64,000 bases of DNA from Ilex aquifolium (Eukaryota > Streptophyta > Magnoliopsida > Aquifoliales > Aquifoliaceae): the NCBI GenBank assembly GCA_951799425.1, contig OX637407.1, positions 26,285,691-26,349,690 on the forward strand, read 5' to 3'. How positions within the stretch are numbered: position 1 is the stretch's first letter; the number at the start of each line of letters is the position of its first letter. The notes under the pieces were generated by a model. That model was not told where the DNA came from. It ran no database searches and was given only the letters and a program-made list of their open reading frames with translations. The translations under genes and the position numbers were made by a program. Shown piece after piece: positions 35,784 through 47,040 of the stretch.

Positions 35784-37924
35784 ATGGGATTTAAAAGACC
35801 TTTTGATGAGGAGGAGTTCCAGGAGTTTTCGTTTAAGCACCCAAAACAACATGACACTGCCAATAAGCTGACTTCATTAGGGGAAAATTGTTCTCCCAAT
35901 GAAGCATCTAAGAAATCTGATAATACAGGTAAAAAATGGGTAATAATGTCTATGTTTAATATATATATTGTCTGTTGCACAGAAATTATTTATAAGATGA
36001 CAAAACTGGTTCTCATATCCCTTGATTTTTCAGTAAATAAACTTATCTATTGCTACTGATTTTGTTAGAGCATCCAACTCAAAACCAAATGACAATGAGT
36101 GTAGAGGCCCTTCAAGAATATAAACCAATCAAGTGGGACAAGTCTCTTACCAATTTGAATTTCTTGAATGCTTGTTTGTCTATTTGTTTGTTAGCCCAAA
36201 TGTGACCTTGGGTCTCATGCGAGGCAGGGTGTAAAGAGAGTTTGTACCACATCGAATGATTAGGACTACCCAAGAGATTTTATTGTATTGTTTTAAGACG
36301 ATCTGTTTCACTCCATCTGAAAGTATCCGAGTTCATGTTAGTTCTAAGCAGAGTGGTATTTCGCCATTTTGCATGTGTTGTGTGGCACAACTAGATGTGG
36401 CATGTTGTTGACCTTACTGAACCTTTTGCTTTCTGGTACGTATACGTAATGAGAATCGTATCTTGTTCTGGGGGTGCAGATGAGGGCATCTTTTGCAAAT
36501 TTCAATCTGGTGTGGGGCTTGAAAATGATAATGTAAATGGTTTCTCAGATTTGGCTGACAAGGAGTTTGAGAACAGTGCACCTTCATCATGGGGCAGCGG
36601 CACTACTAGTGAGGAAGATGCTGGATCTGGGACAGCATTTTGCCCATCTTTTTCTCCAGAATATTTTGAGTTTAACTTTCCAAGGCGAACTTTCATTCAG
36701 TTGGGGGACGCCTACTCGTCATTGCTGAATTCTTCTCCAAGAAGAAAAGTTCCTCTTGGACCAGATTATCAGGCCGATGTGCCAGTATGGGAGCCAGGGG
36801 TAGTCAAGAAACATCCTGTGGATGGTGGTGACGTCGCTGACGATGACAATGAGGAGCAAATGATGGGAGTTTGCGTTATTTCAATGCCCAACTTGAATTC
36901 ATCTGCTTATGATGGTGTGAAGGCTGGAGATGACCAACACGATTGTAGCTGCCTGGATCAAGGTTCTGTTAGATGTGTGCGGCAACATGTCAAGGAAGCA
37001 CGGGAAAAATTAAGAGAAACCATTGGGTGTGAGAAATTTGCAAATTTGGGGTTCTCTGGCATGGGAGAGGAGGTAGCACACAACTGGACGGAAAAAGAAG
37101 AACGGTTGTTTCATGAAGTGGTTTATTTTAATCCCATGGCACGTCATAAAAAATTTTGGGAGCAACTTGCACTGATGTTCCCATCTCGAACAAAAAGGGA
37201 GCTTGTTAGCTATTATTTTAATGTCTTCATGCTTCAGAGGCGTGCTGTGCAGAACAGATCTAACGTGCTGGAGATTGACAGTGACAATGATGAATGGCAG
37301 GGAAATGATGGAAGCTTCTTTGTAGTTGGAGGAGAAGATGAAGATTCTGCAGTTGAGTCTCTTGTTGATCAAGATGTCTGGGTTACCCATAATGAATCCC
37401 CAGACGGAAGTGGCTATGATGATGAGGATGAATATGCTGATGACGACAATGATGATAGTAATGGTGACGAGGGGGCTGTTGTGGCAGGTATTATTGAGGG
37501 AAATAGAGAAAGTGGTCAAGTGTTGAAGGCACAAATCGAGAAGTTGCCTGATAAAGGCAAGTTGGATCTTAAGCTTCATCATATGGATAACATTCCAGGG
37601 GGCATCATGGGGGATTATTCCATTGTTGAAGAGGACTGGCATATGTTGTCCAGGGACTCCCATGGTTCAAATGGTGCAAGCGATGCCATACAAGTGAGCG
37701 GTGCTAATAATGACCATAAAACCTGCTTGCGGGGGAAAAATTATGGATCAGATGATGGGTTTTGTACTGGATATTTATTGGAACCTTGTGATGCTAAGGT
37801 TTGGGATTCCACATATTCAATGGGCCTGATGAAAGGTGTTGATCTCTTACCCACATGCAACATAATAGAGGAGATATTCGGACCATGCACTTGGGACAAC
37901 AAATCGAGCAATTCTAAGCATTAG
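35784..37924 (+). CDS. ELM2 and SANT/MYB domain nuclear protein
   Basis: A likely chromatin or transcription corepressor component; ELM2-SANT pairs typically recruit histone deacetylases. Two coding exons, 35784-35928 and 36480-37924, joined in phase through a GT-AG intron, give 529 residues. The N-terminus MGFKRPFDEEEFQEFSFKHP includes a basic-acidic motif typical of the plant group. ELM2 spans about residues 118-155 (IQLGDAYSSL...VPLGPDYQADVPVWEP). SANT spans about residues 250-300 ([20 protein letters not shown], then FWEQLALMFPSRTKRELVSY). An acidic Asp/Glu-rich stretch follows at about 335-370. The end (CNIIEEIFGPCTWDNK) is conserved in plant relatives. Arabidopsis At1g26580 and At1g13880 are the homologues I recall. 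The start follows the splice acceptor by five bases. Confidence 0.88.
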
Positions 37925-39347
37925 CTAATGCTTATCCAAGATAGAACTTCCCAGTATTTACCTTGAGAGCGTTCACTGCACCACCCTTGGTGTGAGCCAG
38001 TAATGCTGGCAAGATCGTCAGTTGACCGGACAACAGCTTCTGCTGCCTTGGAGCTTCCGGTTTTGACTATGTACATTCATTCTGTGAATTAGTGTGTGGG
38101 CGGGCGTATTGAGGGTACACTGTCAAAATATTTCTCTCATACGAACATTGCAGAAATCTTACTGCTTAGGCGTCAACCCCGATTTTGTTGTCTCTTTATA
38201 GTAATATTTTGTTTTTTGTTAAACTAGGACTCTTTTATTTATAGTGATTCATAGTTTTGATTCTTGTAAAAACTCTTTACTAGTGTTATGCACTTATGCC
38301 TGTCATTAGCTCCTGTACTGCCTTGTCAACAAATGAAAAAGGGTACAGGGAGAACATAGGACAATGAACGAAATGTTGAGCTGCATTTGGTGTTGAATTT
38401 TTTTTTGCTAACTAGGATTTATCCGAGTCTCATACAACACTCACCTAATCTTTTCGAATACATGCAATATTTCCTTCTATCCATCGTGGGGATAAATTCC
38501 TAGGCCCAATAACTTGGTAAGATTTGATCATGTAATCTCGCTATTTTTTCCGGGTTGGGGCTGCCATGCGAAATGCTAGAAGTTTTTTTTTTTTTTTTTT
38601 GATTCAACAGTTAAGGGTGTTCGGACTAGTTTACGCGCGTCTCGACTAATTCTTTTCTCGATCTAGTCAAAGGTAAATTATCCACGCGCGGCACTAGGGT
38701 ATTCATGAGGGATAAATAATTTATGATTTGACTTCAAAAAATTATTAAAATTTGAATTCAGGACGTTTGAATTTACTGTTTATTTCTGTTATCATTTAAA
38801 CTATTCTTTAAAGTTTGAGAATTGTTTTTCTGGCAAAACAAAGAATATGGAATGGTACACAGTCAATAAAGATGAAGAACTTGTAGTCATGTGGGAGCCT
38901 ATTCAAAGCACCTCATTCATATGAAGAAAAGCTAAATAATAAAGACACCATAAAAAATATGCTACATAATAATTTTCCTTTGTTCTTAGTAACATCCAAA
39001 AATGTATTTTGGTCCTTATGTTTGTACTTATATAGGAATGACCACATTTTCAATGCTGATTTGCAATATTGTCAAACTAGGAAAACTTCCTTGTCAGAGA
39101 CAGACTAGAAATCCTTAATGACCAAAGTAAAAAAAAAAAAAATTGAATTAAACTATTTGAAAGTCATACGAGGACTTTTTGTTTTGCCTCAGTAGTTAGA
39201 AAATATTTAGGTCTCTTAGGACAACTGACTAAATCTTCAGATAAAATGTTTTTTGTCCCTTTCATAATAAACGATTATCAAATACAGAGATTTAAATTCA
39301 CAGTGCACTCTATTGCTTCTCTAAGAATTGTTTCTCTTTTTCTTATT

Positions 39348-39357
<10 letters not shown>
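37925..39357. other. 3' region of the ELM2/SANT gene and spacer with a dispersed repeat
   Basis: The 3' UTR probably runs to about 38240. A copy of the dispersed repeat family lies at about 38600-38820. Nothing else was recognised. Confidence 0.45.
38600..38820 (+). repeat. Dispersed repeat family copy (SINE-like), copy 3
   Basis: The fullest copy: GGGTGTTCGGACTAGTTTAC, then GCGCGTCTCGACTAATTC, ATCTAGTCAAAGGTAAATTA, TATTCATGAGGGATAAA and a tail ending TCATTTAAACTATTC. An A/T run precedes it. Confidence 0.6.

Positions 39358-39386
<29 letters not shown>
39358..39386 (+). repeat. poly(G) tract of 29 bases preceded by poly(T)
   Basis: T13 followed by G29; on the minus strand it is a C-then-A composite like those at 930 and 6115. 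Length may be imprecise. Confidence 0.85.
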
Positions 39387-39451
39387 AGATTTCCTAAAAA
39401 AGGAACCCCACAAGCCTTGCTACTTTAGTTTGAGTATTATATCCCAACTCA

Positions 39452-39838
39452 GAGCAATTCTAAGGGGTGTGGTATCAGGGATGACAACTCCATAACTGTC
39501 AAAAAGTCACCCCAAATTTAAAATTTTTCATTCCAAGGGGGGGTGGCATCAAGGGTTGGAAAATGACAATAATGTTTTTGGGGTGACAATTTTCCAAACT
39601 CTAGAGAGAGAAAAAGAGAAGTTGCAAAGAATATTAAAATATTAAAATGGTTGTAAAGAATATTAAATATTAAGTTTAATAATATTTTTTAATAAAAAAT
39701 ATTAAAATATAAAAATGGCATCCCATTTTGGCATTTGCCATTCGAGCAGATTTATAATTCAGAGATACCAAAATACTGTTCAAAATTACAAATGAGTGAT
39801 TTGACACCCAAAAATAGCAACTCCCTTTGGAGTTGCTC
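39452..39838. mobile_element. MITE-like element with short inverted ends
   Basis: The left end GAGCAATTCTAAGGGG and the reversed right end GAGCAACTCCAAAGGGA form imperfect inverted repeats around 387 bases of AT-rich DNA. The flanking trinucleotides TCA and TCG do not match exactly, so the 3-bp target duplication is doubtful. It resembles the Tourist-type element at 57257. Confidence 0.5.
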
Positions 39839-40744
39839 TCGTACTGTCGTTTACATATTTAATTCAATGTTGTCCACATCTTAACCCTTTGATTCCAAAA
39901 AGTTTGCAATAAAAAATATGTTTTGAATTGATCTCGAAAGAATAATCGGTGTAAGTCTCAATACCCTATAAAAAAAAAAAAAAAAACTTCAGATACTATT
40001 TATGAAAAGATGAGTGTAAGTAAAAAATTTTGGGCACATGAGACAAGCAGATGCATATGGCTGGGTTGACTTAGCCAATGAAAGAAACTGTTGGGTGGTG
40101 ATTTAAAGATTTACCTGGGAAACTGTTTCTCAACAGATTCTGGATAAGGGCTTTTATCAAGTGGGTATGTTTTACAATGAGTTGATAATTTAAAAACTAA
40201 ACTAACTTTCATTTGCTAACTTTTAGATTTAATAAAGATTGTTTGCAATGCACAAGACTCACGATTATAGCGAGATCTGATAAAATTAAGTAGTAGACTG
40301 ACTCATTCCTATTTTAATGAGATTGATTATCATACTCAAACTCCAAAACGTTTGCGTGGATAATCAAACAGAAAGGACGATTGCTTAAGGTCACTATTTG
40401 TGAAAAAAAACGTATGGATGTGATATATCTAACCCTTTGCTAATTAACCGTCCCTATTCGACCATGTCAAATTTGGTTATGTAAATTATTTCATTGTTAA
40501 AAATTGGCACACATAAAAAAAATTAAGTATATGCAATATTTATTTGGCCCCCTAAAGTTATGATTATTTTTTTTTTATCCCTATTTGACATTTGTAAAGT
40601 TTTTGATTCCAGCATTGCCCAAGGTATGTTCATACTTAGTTAGCTGTGCTAATGATCGTGTGCAACTACCAATATCTAAGTTGGTTACCAAGTTTCCATC
40701 ATACACATGATGCCATGGACACAAAGTGAAATCTGTTTTTTATT

Positions 40745-40935
40745 AATGATTACGGGTGTCTAAGTCAACTTATGCGCATTTCGATTAATTTTCTCTTCAG
40801 TCTGATCAAAGGTAGACCATTTACGCCTGAATTAGAGTATTTATGAAAGATTAATCCGTCATGACTTAATCTCAAGAAGTTACAGAAATTCGAATTCAAA
40901 ACGTTTGAGTTTATAACTCATTCCTTTACTACTTG
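40745..40935 (+). repeat. Dispersed repeat family copy, copy 4
   Basis: GGGTGTCTAAGTCAACTTAT, GCGCATTTCGATTAATTTT, CAGTCTGATCAAAGGTAGAC and CTACTTGAGCTATTCTTA follow the same order as the copy at 38600. Confidence 0.55.
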
Positions 40936-41129
40936 AGCTATTCTTAGGATTGAGTAAAATCTATTTGGTAATGAAGAAAAATTCGGCTTAGAGTACGATT
41001 TTCCGGTAATATACTTTTTTGGCCAATCATAAAGTCACCCTTGTATCTATTATTCTTACAATTAGTAACTAGAAATAATTCAAAAATCTATAATTAATTT
41101 TATTTTATTATAGCATAAGTGATTTATTT

Positions 41130-41220
41130 CTCATGATTATCCTAGTTCAGGCGCGAATGATCTATTTTTGATTAAATCGAACAGGAAATTAATTGAGATA
41201 TGTATAAATTGATCCGAAGC
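41130..41220 (-). repeat. Dispersed repeat family copy, copy 5 (partial)
   Basis: On the minus strand: ATATCTCAATTAATTTCC, ATTTAATCAAAAATAGATC, GCGCCTGAACTAG and AATCATGAGAAATAAATC. It is a diverged partial copy. Confidence 0.4.
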
Positions 41221-41594
41221 TTTAAACAAAAAAAAAAAAAAAAGATATAGCCAGCAGCATATCAGATGGGGCAAAATGAGGAAGTTCAGAGAGCTATAAC
41301 GGCTGAAGATTCGGACCTTTCGTGGGTGTGACCTTATGAGCAAAGGCAAATGAAAGGGATAAAAGTTTGGATGTGTTTAGTTTCAGTGTATTACAGTAAC
41401 ACAATCTCTACTTGCCAATCTCAAATATCAAGATCCTCAGGAAAAAAAAATCCAACAGATCTTGACCGTTTGATTGGAACAACGAAGTATTCTCTCATGA
41501 ATACACGTGCTCTCCAAATTGTGATCCCCTCTTTCTCTCTTATATTTTACTTCCATGCATGGAATTCTCCTCCAACTACAACACAAAAACAAAG

Positions 41595-41612
41595 AGATAT
41601 AGAGAGAGAAAG

Positions 41613-41643
<31 letters not shown>

Positions 41644-41645
41644 GT
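41595..41645 (+). repeat. GA-rich microsatellite in the zinc-finger leader
   Basis: Interrupted GAGAGA run ending at about 41642, probably in the transcribed leader of the zinc-finger gene. Confidence 0.7.
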
Positions 41646-42095
41646 AGAGGGGAAAGAGTCTTTGGGTTCTGTTTTAATTGTTTATCTTTCATAGTCTTTG
41701 TTCATGGCCATCATTAGAGACCCACTTGTTCAAACTTTGATTTTTCTCATTAAATTCTTCAAAATTCTGAAGATTCAACAGGGGATTACATAGATATGGA
41801 ATTCAAAGGGTCGCCCTTTTGTTGTGGGTCTGAGTTTTGTACTTTCCGCAACTGTAATATCTGACTACTTTGATCTTGTGAAAACCCAAAACAGACTTTG
41901 TGATCTACGCCAAACCCACATACCAGATTTGAGCTTTGTGATCTGGGTCCTTTTTGGCTTCCTCTGTTGCTTTACTATTTGGGTGTGTTTGATGGTAAGA
42001 GATCACGAAATGTGGCATTTTTGCATAATCTGAGCTTTCAAATTGTTTTGTGTACTGGTTTTCATTTGTATTTGTGTGATCAGTCTACTCAATCA

Positions 42096-43706
42096 ATGGA
42101 AGAAGCTGAAGAATTAAGGTTTGTATGCAAGTTGTGTGAAAAAAGGTACCCATGTGGGAAGTCACTGGGGGGTCACATGAGGTCTCATGTGATTGCAAAT
42201 TCTGCTGAATCACAAGAAAAAGTTGAAGCCTATATGAAAAAAGTGTCTTGTTTCAATAGTGAAAGGATTTCTAGTTCTAAGATGGAGACTAGATTTGAGT
42301 TTTCTGGGAATTCTGGTTATGGTCTCAGAGAGAACCCCAAGAAGACATGGAGGATTGTGAATTCAAACAATCCTTTGCCCCAAGACAAGGTCTGTAAACA
42401 ATGTGGTAAAGGGTTTCAATCACTGAAAGCATTATGTGGGCACATGGCTTGTCACTCAGAGAAAGAGAGGGTTTTGAAGGATGATCATTCATGGACTAGT
42501 GAGAATCAGAAGCAAGTGATGGATAGTGATTCAGACACAGAGGCTGAGGATCCAAATCAGGGAAGAAGATCCAAAAGTAAGAGGTACAAAACGTTCTCTG
42601 TTAAATCTTCTTTTACTTTTGGTAATGGGTCTTCATCTGTTTCTGAGATTGATGAGCAAGAACAAGAAGAGGTAGCTATGTGTTTGATAATGTTGTCTAG
42701 GGATTCTGGGGCTCGGGGAGGTGTGAATTCAGTTGTGGAGTCTTCTGATAACAATTCAGCGGTCTTAGAGACTAAATCATCTTCTATTGATATGAGAATT
42801 GGTAGAAAGGAAGTTCTGAACTCTGTAGATAACAATGGTGATGAGACTCTGAGAATGAAGAAACTAGGAGGAAAGAAGTTAAAGTCTAGTGTTTTGGATG
42901 CTGAGATTGCTCAATTTGAGAGTTTTGACTCTGATTACTTCATAAATGGATCTAAGAAGGTTGAATCAGACATTTCTGATGATGGGGTTCTCAGAAATGG
43001 TGAATACAAGAAGCTTAAAGTGAGTGGTGATGCTAAAATTGATGAGTCTGGTGCTAAATTAGAGAAGGGTGTAACCAAATGCTATGAAACAGGAGGGGAG
43101 AAAGATTTGATGAAGAAAAGAGTGTATTATGATGCTAGAATTGTTCCTAATTCGACAAACTATGATTCGAGAAAGAGAACCAAGGATGGTTCCTATAGTC
43201 CTGAATCTTCAGATGCCAAAGCATATGAAAATGCTCACAAGAGAAGCAAATATGAGTGCTTGACCTGCAAGAAGGCCTTCAGCTCTTTTCAGGCTCTCGG
43301 GGGACACAGACCGTGCCACAAAAAAAACAATGTCTGTATTAATTCAAGATATGAGAGTGGTGAGAACAGCATAGAAGGTGGTATTAATCCTGATTTCATA
43401 CCTAATGGAAAGTTTCAGGAGTCTATTAGTTACAAGAACCCAATTGCCAAAGATTTGTCTTGCAATGCTGAGAAAAAATCTAGGTCCAAGAAAAGCAAAG
43501 GGCATGAGTGCCCATATTGCAACAGGATTTTCAAGTCTGGCCAAGCTTTAGGGGGTCACAAGAGGTCTCACTTTATCAGAGGGCGTGAAAACATTAGCAA
43601 TCAGACACCATTAATCAAGCAAGATATTCCTGATTTACTTGATCTCAATCTTCCTGCTCCTACGGATGATGAGGCAGATGGACATGTTGAATTCCTCCCA
43701 TGGTAG
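42096..43706 (+). CDS. C2H2 zinc-finger protein with EAR motif
   Basis: A nuclear DNA-binding protein, probably a repressor; 536 residues, uninterrupted. Four fingers: CKLCEKRYPCGKSLGGHMRSH (residues 11-31), CKQCGKGFQSLKALCGHMAC... (100-120), CLTCKKAFSSFQALGGHRPC... (about 388-408) and CPYCNRIFKSGQALGGHKRS... (about 472-492). Only the last two keep the plant QALGGH signature; the first two read KSLGGH and KALCGH, so they may bind differently. An EAR motif (DLLDLNLPAP) lies near the C-terminus, at about residues 513-522. The middle is acidic and Ser-rich, with a basic KRYKTF patch. A leader intron at 41995-42083 is possible; its removal would put an upstream ATG in frame (MSTQSMEEAEE). Arabidopsis At1g26590, beside an ELM2/SANT gene, is the homologue I recall. 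Confidence 0.9.
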   Translation: MEEAEELRFVCKLCEKRYPCGKSLGGHMRSHVIANSAESQEKVEAYMKKVSCFNSERISSSKMETRFEFSGNSGYGLRENPKKTWRIVNSNNPLPQDKVCKQCGKGFQSLKALCGHMACHSEKERVLKDDHSWTSENQKQVMDSDSDTEAEDPNQGRRSKSKRYKTFSVKSSFTFGNGSSSVSEIDEQEQEEVAMCLIMLSRDSGARGGVNSVVESSDNNSAVLETKSSSIDMRIGRKEVLNSVDNNGDETLRMKKLGGKKLKSSVLDAEIAQFESFDSDYFINGSKKVESDISDDGVLRNGEYKKLKVSGDAKIDESGAKLEKGVTKCYETGGEKDLMKKRVYYDARIVPNSTNYDSRKRTKDGSYSPESSDAKAYENAHKRSKYECLTCKKAFSSFQALGGHRPCHKKNNVCINSRYESGENSIEGGINPDFIPNGKFQESISYKNPIAKDLSCNAEKKSRSKKSKGHECPYCNRIFKSGQALGGHKRSHFIRGRENISNQTPLIKQDIPDLLDLNLPAPTDDEADGHVEFLPW

Positions 43707-45454
43707 GTAGGAGGCAGCCACAAAGCATGAACGGCTGGTGAGCTGATCTCGATGCAAAATTTACTTTGGTAATTGTTCTATGAAGATGCTTGAGCCGACC
43801 CCAAGTAGTTGAGATACAAGCTTTGTTGAGTTGAGTTGAGTTGGGGGATTCCATTTCTCAATAAGCTCTTCGATCGATTTTTGCTGATGTTCAAGGATGG
43901 TTCAAAGGTGACAATTGCATTGCAGCTTATGGAATTGTAATAGGCATATGAAAGTTACTCATTTCATCCAATTTTTGCATGTTCCTGCTTCCCTCAATTT
44001 TAAGTTCATTGATCTCTTTCATTTTGAAGCACTGCTATAGACTATTTAATTTTAGATGACTTTGAATTTTAATTCTCTATTCTTCTATCTATTTGAAGAC
44101 AATTAAATAGTTGTGTTTTTCATCCAGAGAGCTTCATAGCAAACTATTCTTGAACTTTTGAGAGATTATAATCCAGCAAAGTGGTCTTGAATCTTGTCAA
44201 GCCTACTAACTTGAAGCAGAGACTATTATAGTGCTTTTTCTAAAAGAAAGAAAGTGCCATCTGCTTTAGTGGGAGAAATTAAAAGTCATTTTGGATGTTG
44301 GAAGATTGCTCTGTTGAAATTACATGCTCAAGCACTATAATTTTATATTTCGCACTTACATGTTACACAGTACAGTGCACGACATTCTCTTCTCTATAGG
44401 GTCTAAAGAGAATTAGATGAACGCAGCCTTATCCAGCGATCAGACCCAGTGTGCGAAGAGGCTTATATACACCTTTATGTACATATATTATAGGAGAATC
44501 TACGATGGGCTTTCTAGAGCTATTCTTCCTTGAAGTAGCTTTCAATCTTATCCTTGCGGCAAAGTACTTAATGGGGTGAACACAACATGTTCTTTCCTTG
44601 CTACTTTTATTTCTTTCCAATAAATACCTCTTAGCTTTGGGTCCTACATTTCCTACTAGCATAACAGTGTTCTTTGTCACGGAGTCAAGTGGTGGTCCGT
44701 CTCAGAGTTCAAGGGAGTAATCGGCGCAAGCCTAGTCACCTTATAGCAAAAAAAAAAAAAATGGAGTCCAGCGGTTAGGTGCATAACAGCAGCAGAAATG
44801 AGACGCTGCAGGTGTGAGGTAACTGAGCATAGGTAAGGTGGTATTGAAACTTGGATTTAAGATCATACGTCAAATTCAAACAGACTAAGGTACGTCTCAG
44901 TATAGTCGATTTAAGATTGATCTAATAAATTTGGGATCGACCCCACATGCTTGGACCTCATTAAGTTATAAATTAACCTGATGGAATAGTAACTTTTTTT
45001 GGGTACAATACCAAATCGATACCATGGACGTTTCCTTGAAACTTTGCATAGGAATGATTGGTTTGAGGAATTATGAGAAATCATTGTTAACCAACTCCAA
45101 AGCATTGCAATTCTTTTCAGAAAGGATTGTGGGTGTTCGGGTACTTGCATGGTCACCTACCTGTCAAAATGACTACTTTATTTTGCTGCAATTTATGTCT
45201 AAAACCCTCTTAGTTTGACATTAAGCACAGATAATTCATGAACAGTGATTCTGCATACAGTTTCTGCTATCTTTTTCCCTCTTAATTCTTCTTCTTCCCC
45301 ACTTCTTTTGCTTTAGTGGGTTCGAGTCAGCTCGCACTGACCAAAGAGGAGCACCTCATATGCATAAAGAATCGGTAATTTGAGCCCCAAAGAGTAGTCT
45401 AGTGCAGATATGAATGAGCTGAGTTCGAAATTTGACAACTCTTTTGGAGTCAGA

Positions 45455-45545
45455 TTATGAGAGATTTATCTCTCGTGAATTCTCGAGTCTCTTAGCGTGG
45501 ATGATTTGCCTTTGACCGGACTGAGAAGATGATTAGTCGAGGTAA
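45455..45545 (-). repeat. Dispersed repeat family copy, copy 6
   Basis: On the minus strand: TTACCTCGACTAATCATCTT, CAGTCCGGTCAAAGGCAAAT, CATCCACGCTAAGAGACTCG and ATTCACGAGAGATAAATC. Confidence 0.55.
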
Positions 45546-46899
45546 TGGGTAATTTGAATATGATTAAGCATGGTTTTGTTTTAACCTGACAAAGGTTGAC
45601 CATTAATAGTGAATGTGGGACGAGGTGACAATTGCTAATGACTATCTCCTTTTGATCACACTCCTGATAGCCGAAAGTGAAGCCGTATAACAGTAAGAGA
45701 CCCGATAAAAGGGTGAGGGGCATGGTTTATGCCATGATTAGGTATTTTTGGATCTCTTGTTTGGACTCATCATATGTTTATTGTGGGCTTAGTATAGATG
45801 TTGATACCCGTGTCTGCCACCCCTTTCTCTTTTTTTATAGTCTCTTGGACGAACAAAAGAAGGAAAGTTACAAAACATGACAGTGAAAGGTCACGAAGTA
45901 GACCGTTGGTGAGATGTCTATTCATTGTATATGTGCAATATTGTTGTTTGGAGAAGGTCATTGAACTCTATATGTAAACATTGTCTAAATTACCAGATTC
46001 TGGTGCCCTCTAAATTTTTTTTTTCCGACATTTTTCTTCTTAGTATATCATTTATCTCTTATTATTGAAGAGTCCACTTATATATAATGAGTTCCATTTT
46101 AATTCATAGTAGGAGATTTAGTAAGGATAAAGATGGAAAAAAAATATTAAAGTTGATATCATTCCCAAACTACTTGAAGCGTTTTAAAGCATTTAATGAG
46201 TTTTATATTGTACTAACAATAGTCTCTATTTGAAGATATCCTGAAATACTAAAAATTGAATATTGATCATGCAATATTTATATTTTAAATAATAAATTTT
46301 ATTTATTTCATTTTCTTTAGTTACACGATTAAAATGAATTCATAAAAAATAACAGAGAGACCAGTGATGATTAATGAGCTTGTTTGACATTGAAGAGTAT
46401 GCAAATTAAATTGTTTGACATTAGTAGTCATCTAGAGAATACGATGTTTTTGAGCAAAAAAAAAAATTATAATAAATTTTATATCACTGAATTAAAGTAG
46501 TTGAAAATTGAATTATTCTTAACTATTATTTTATTTTTATAAATTAATAATTCAACTTTTTAATCGTAATATTAGATAGATAATGAGAATCATTGAATGC
46601 TTGTTTGTTTGAATCACCCTTTGCTGAAAATTGGGATGTTTAAGTTTGGTGGTTGTATCTTCTTCAATAGGTTAATGTTTAAAGTGAATCGTGCCTTCAG
46701 AATTGGGGAATTGTGATGGAAGGAAGCATCTTGCAATTAATCCATGGGAGTAATAAGTTTGTACTTTGAAAGAAAAGTGGGAAAATCATAATGAACTTTT
46801 CCCTACGATTACATAGCAATTATGATAGCCCAATTTTCACTCTAGCTTATGTTTCACAATCTTCTGTACTTTTGGAGGTCCTCTTTCTCTTGGTGAGCG

Positions 46900-47040
46900 A
46901 TCAGAGATGTTCGAGGTAATCTACGAGCACATTGATTAATTTTTTTTTTGTCTGGTTACATATATGTTATTCACGTCGGAATAGAATATTCATGAGAGAT
47001 AAATTTTTTATGGTTTGACCTTAATAATACTCTCTCTCCA
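46900..47040 (+). repeat. Dispersed repeat family copy, copy 7
   Basis: GTTCGAGGTAATCTACGAGC, ACATTGATTAATTTT, TCTGGTTACATAT and TATTCATGAGAGATAAA follow the family order but are more diverged. Confidence 0.45.

Larger units (their letters stand above)
39840..41340. other. Spacer with two dispersed-repeat copies
   Basis: AT-rich DNA carrying family copies at about 40745-40935 (plus) and 41130-41220 (minus). No gene was recognised. Confidence 0.45.

Noticed and set aside
37010-37663. 217-codon minus-strand open frame
   Set aside because: Antisense shadow of the ELM2/SANT coding exon.
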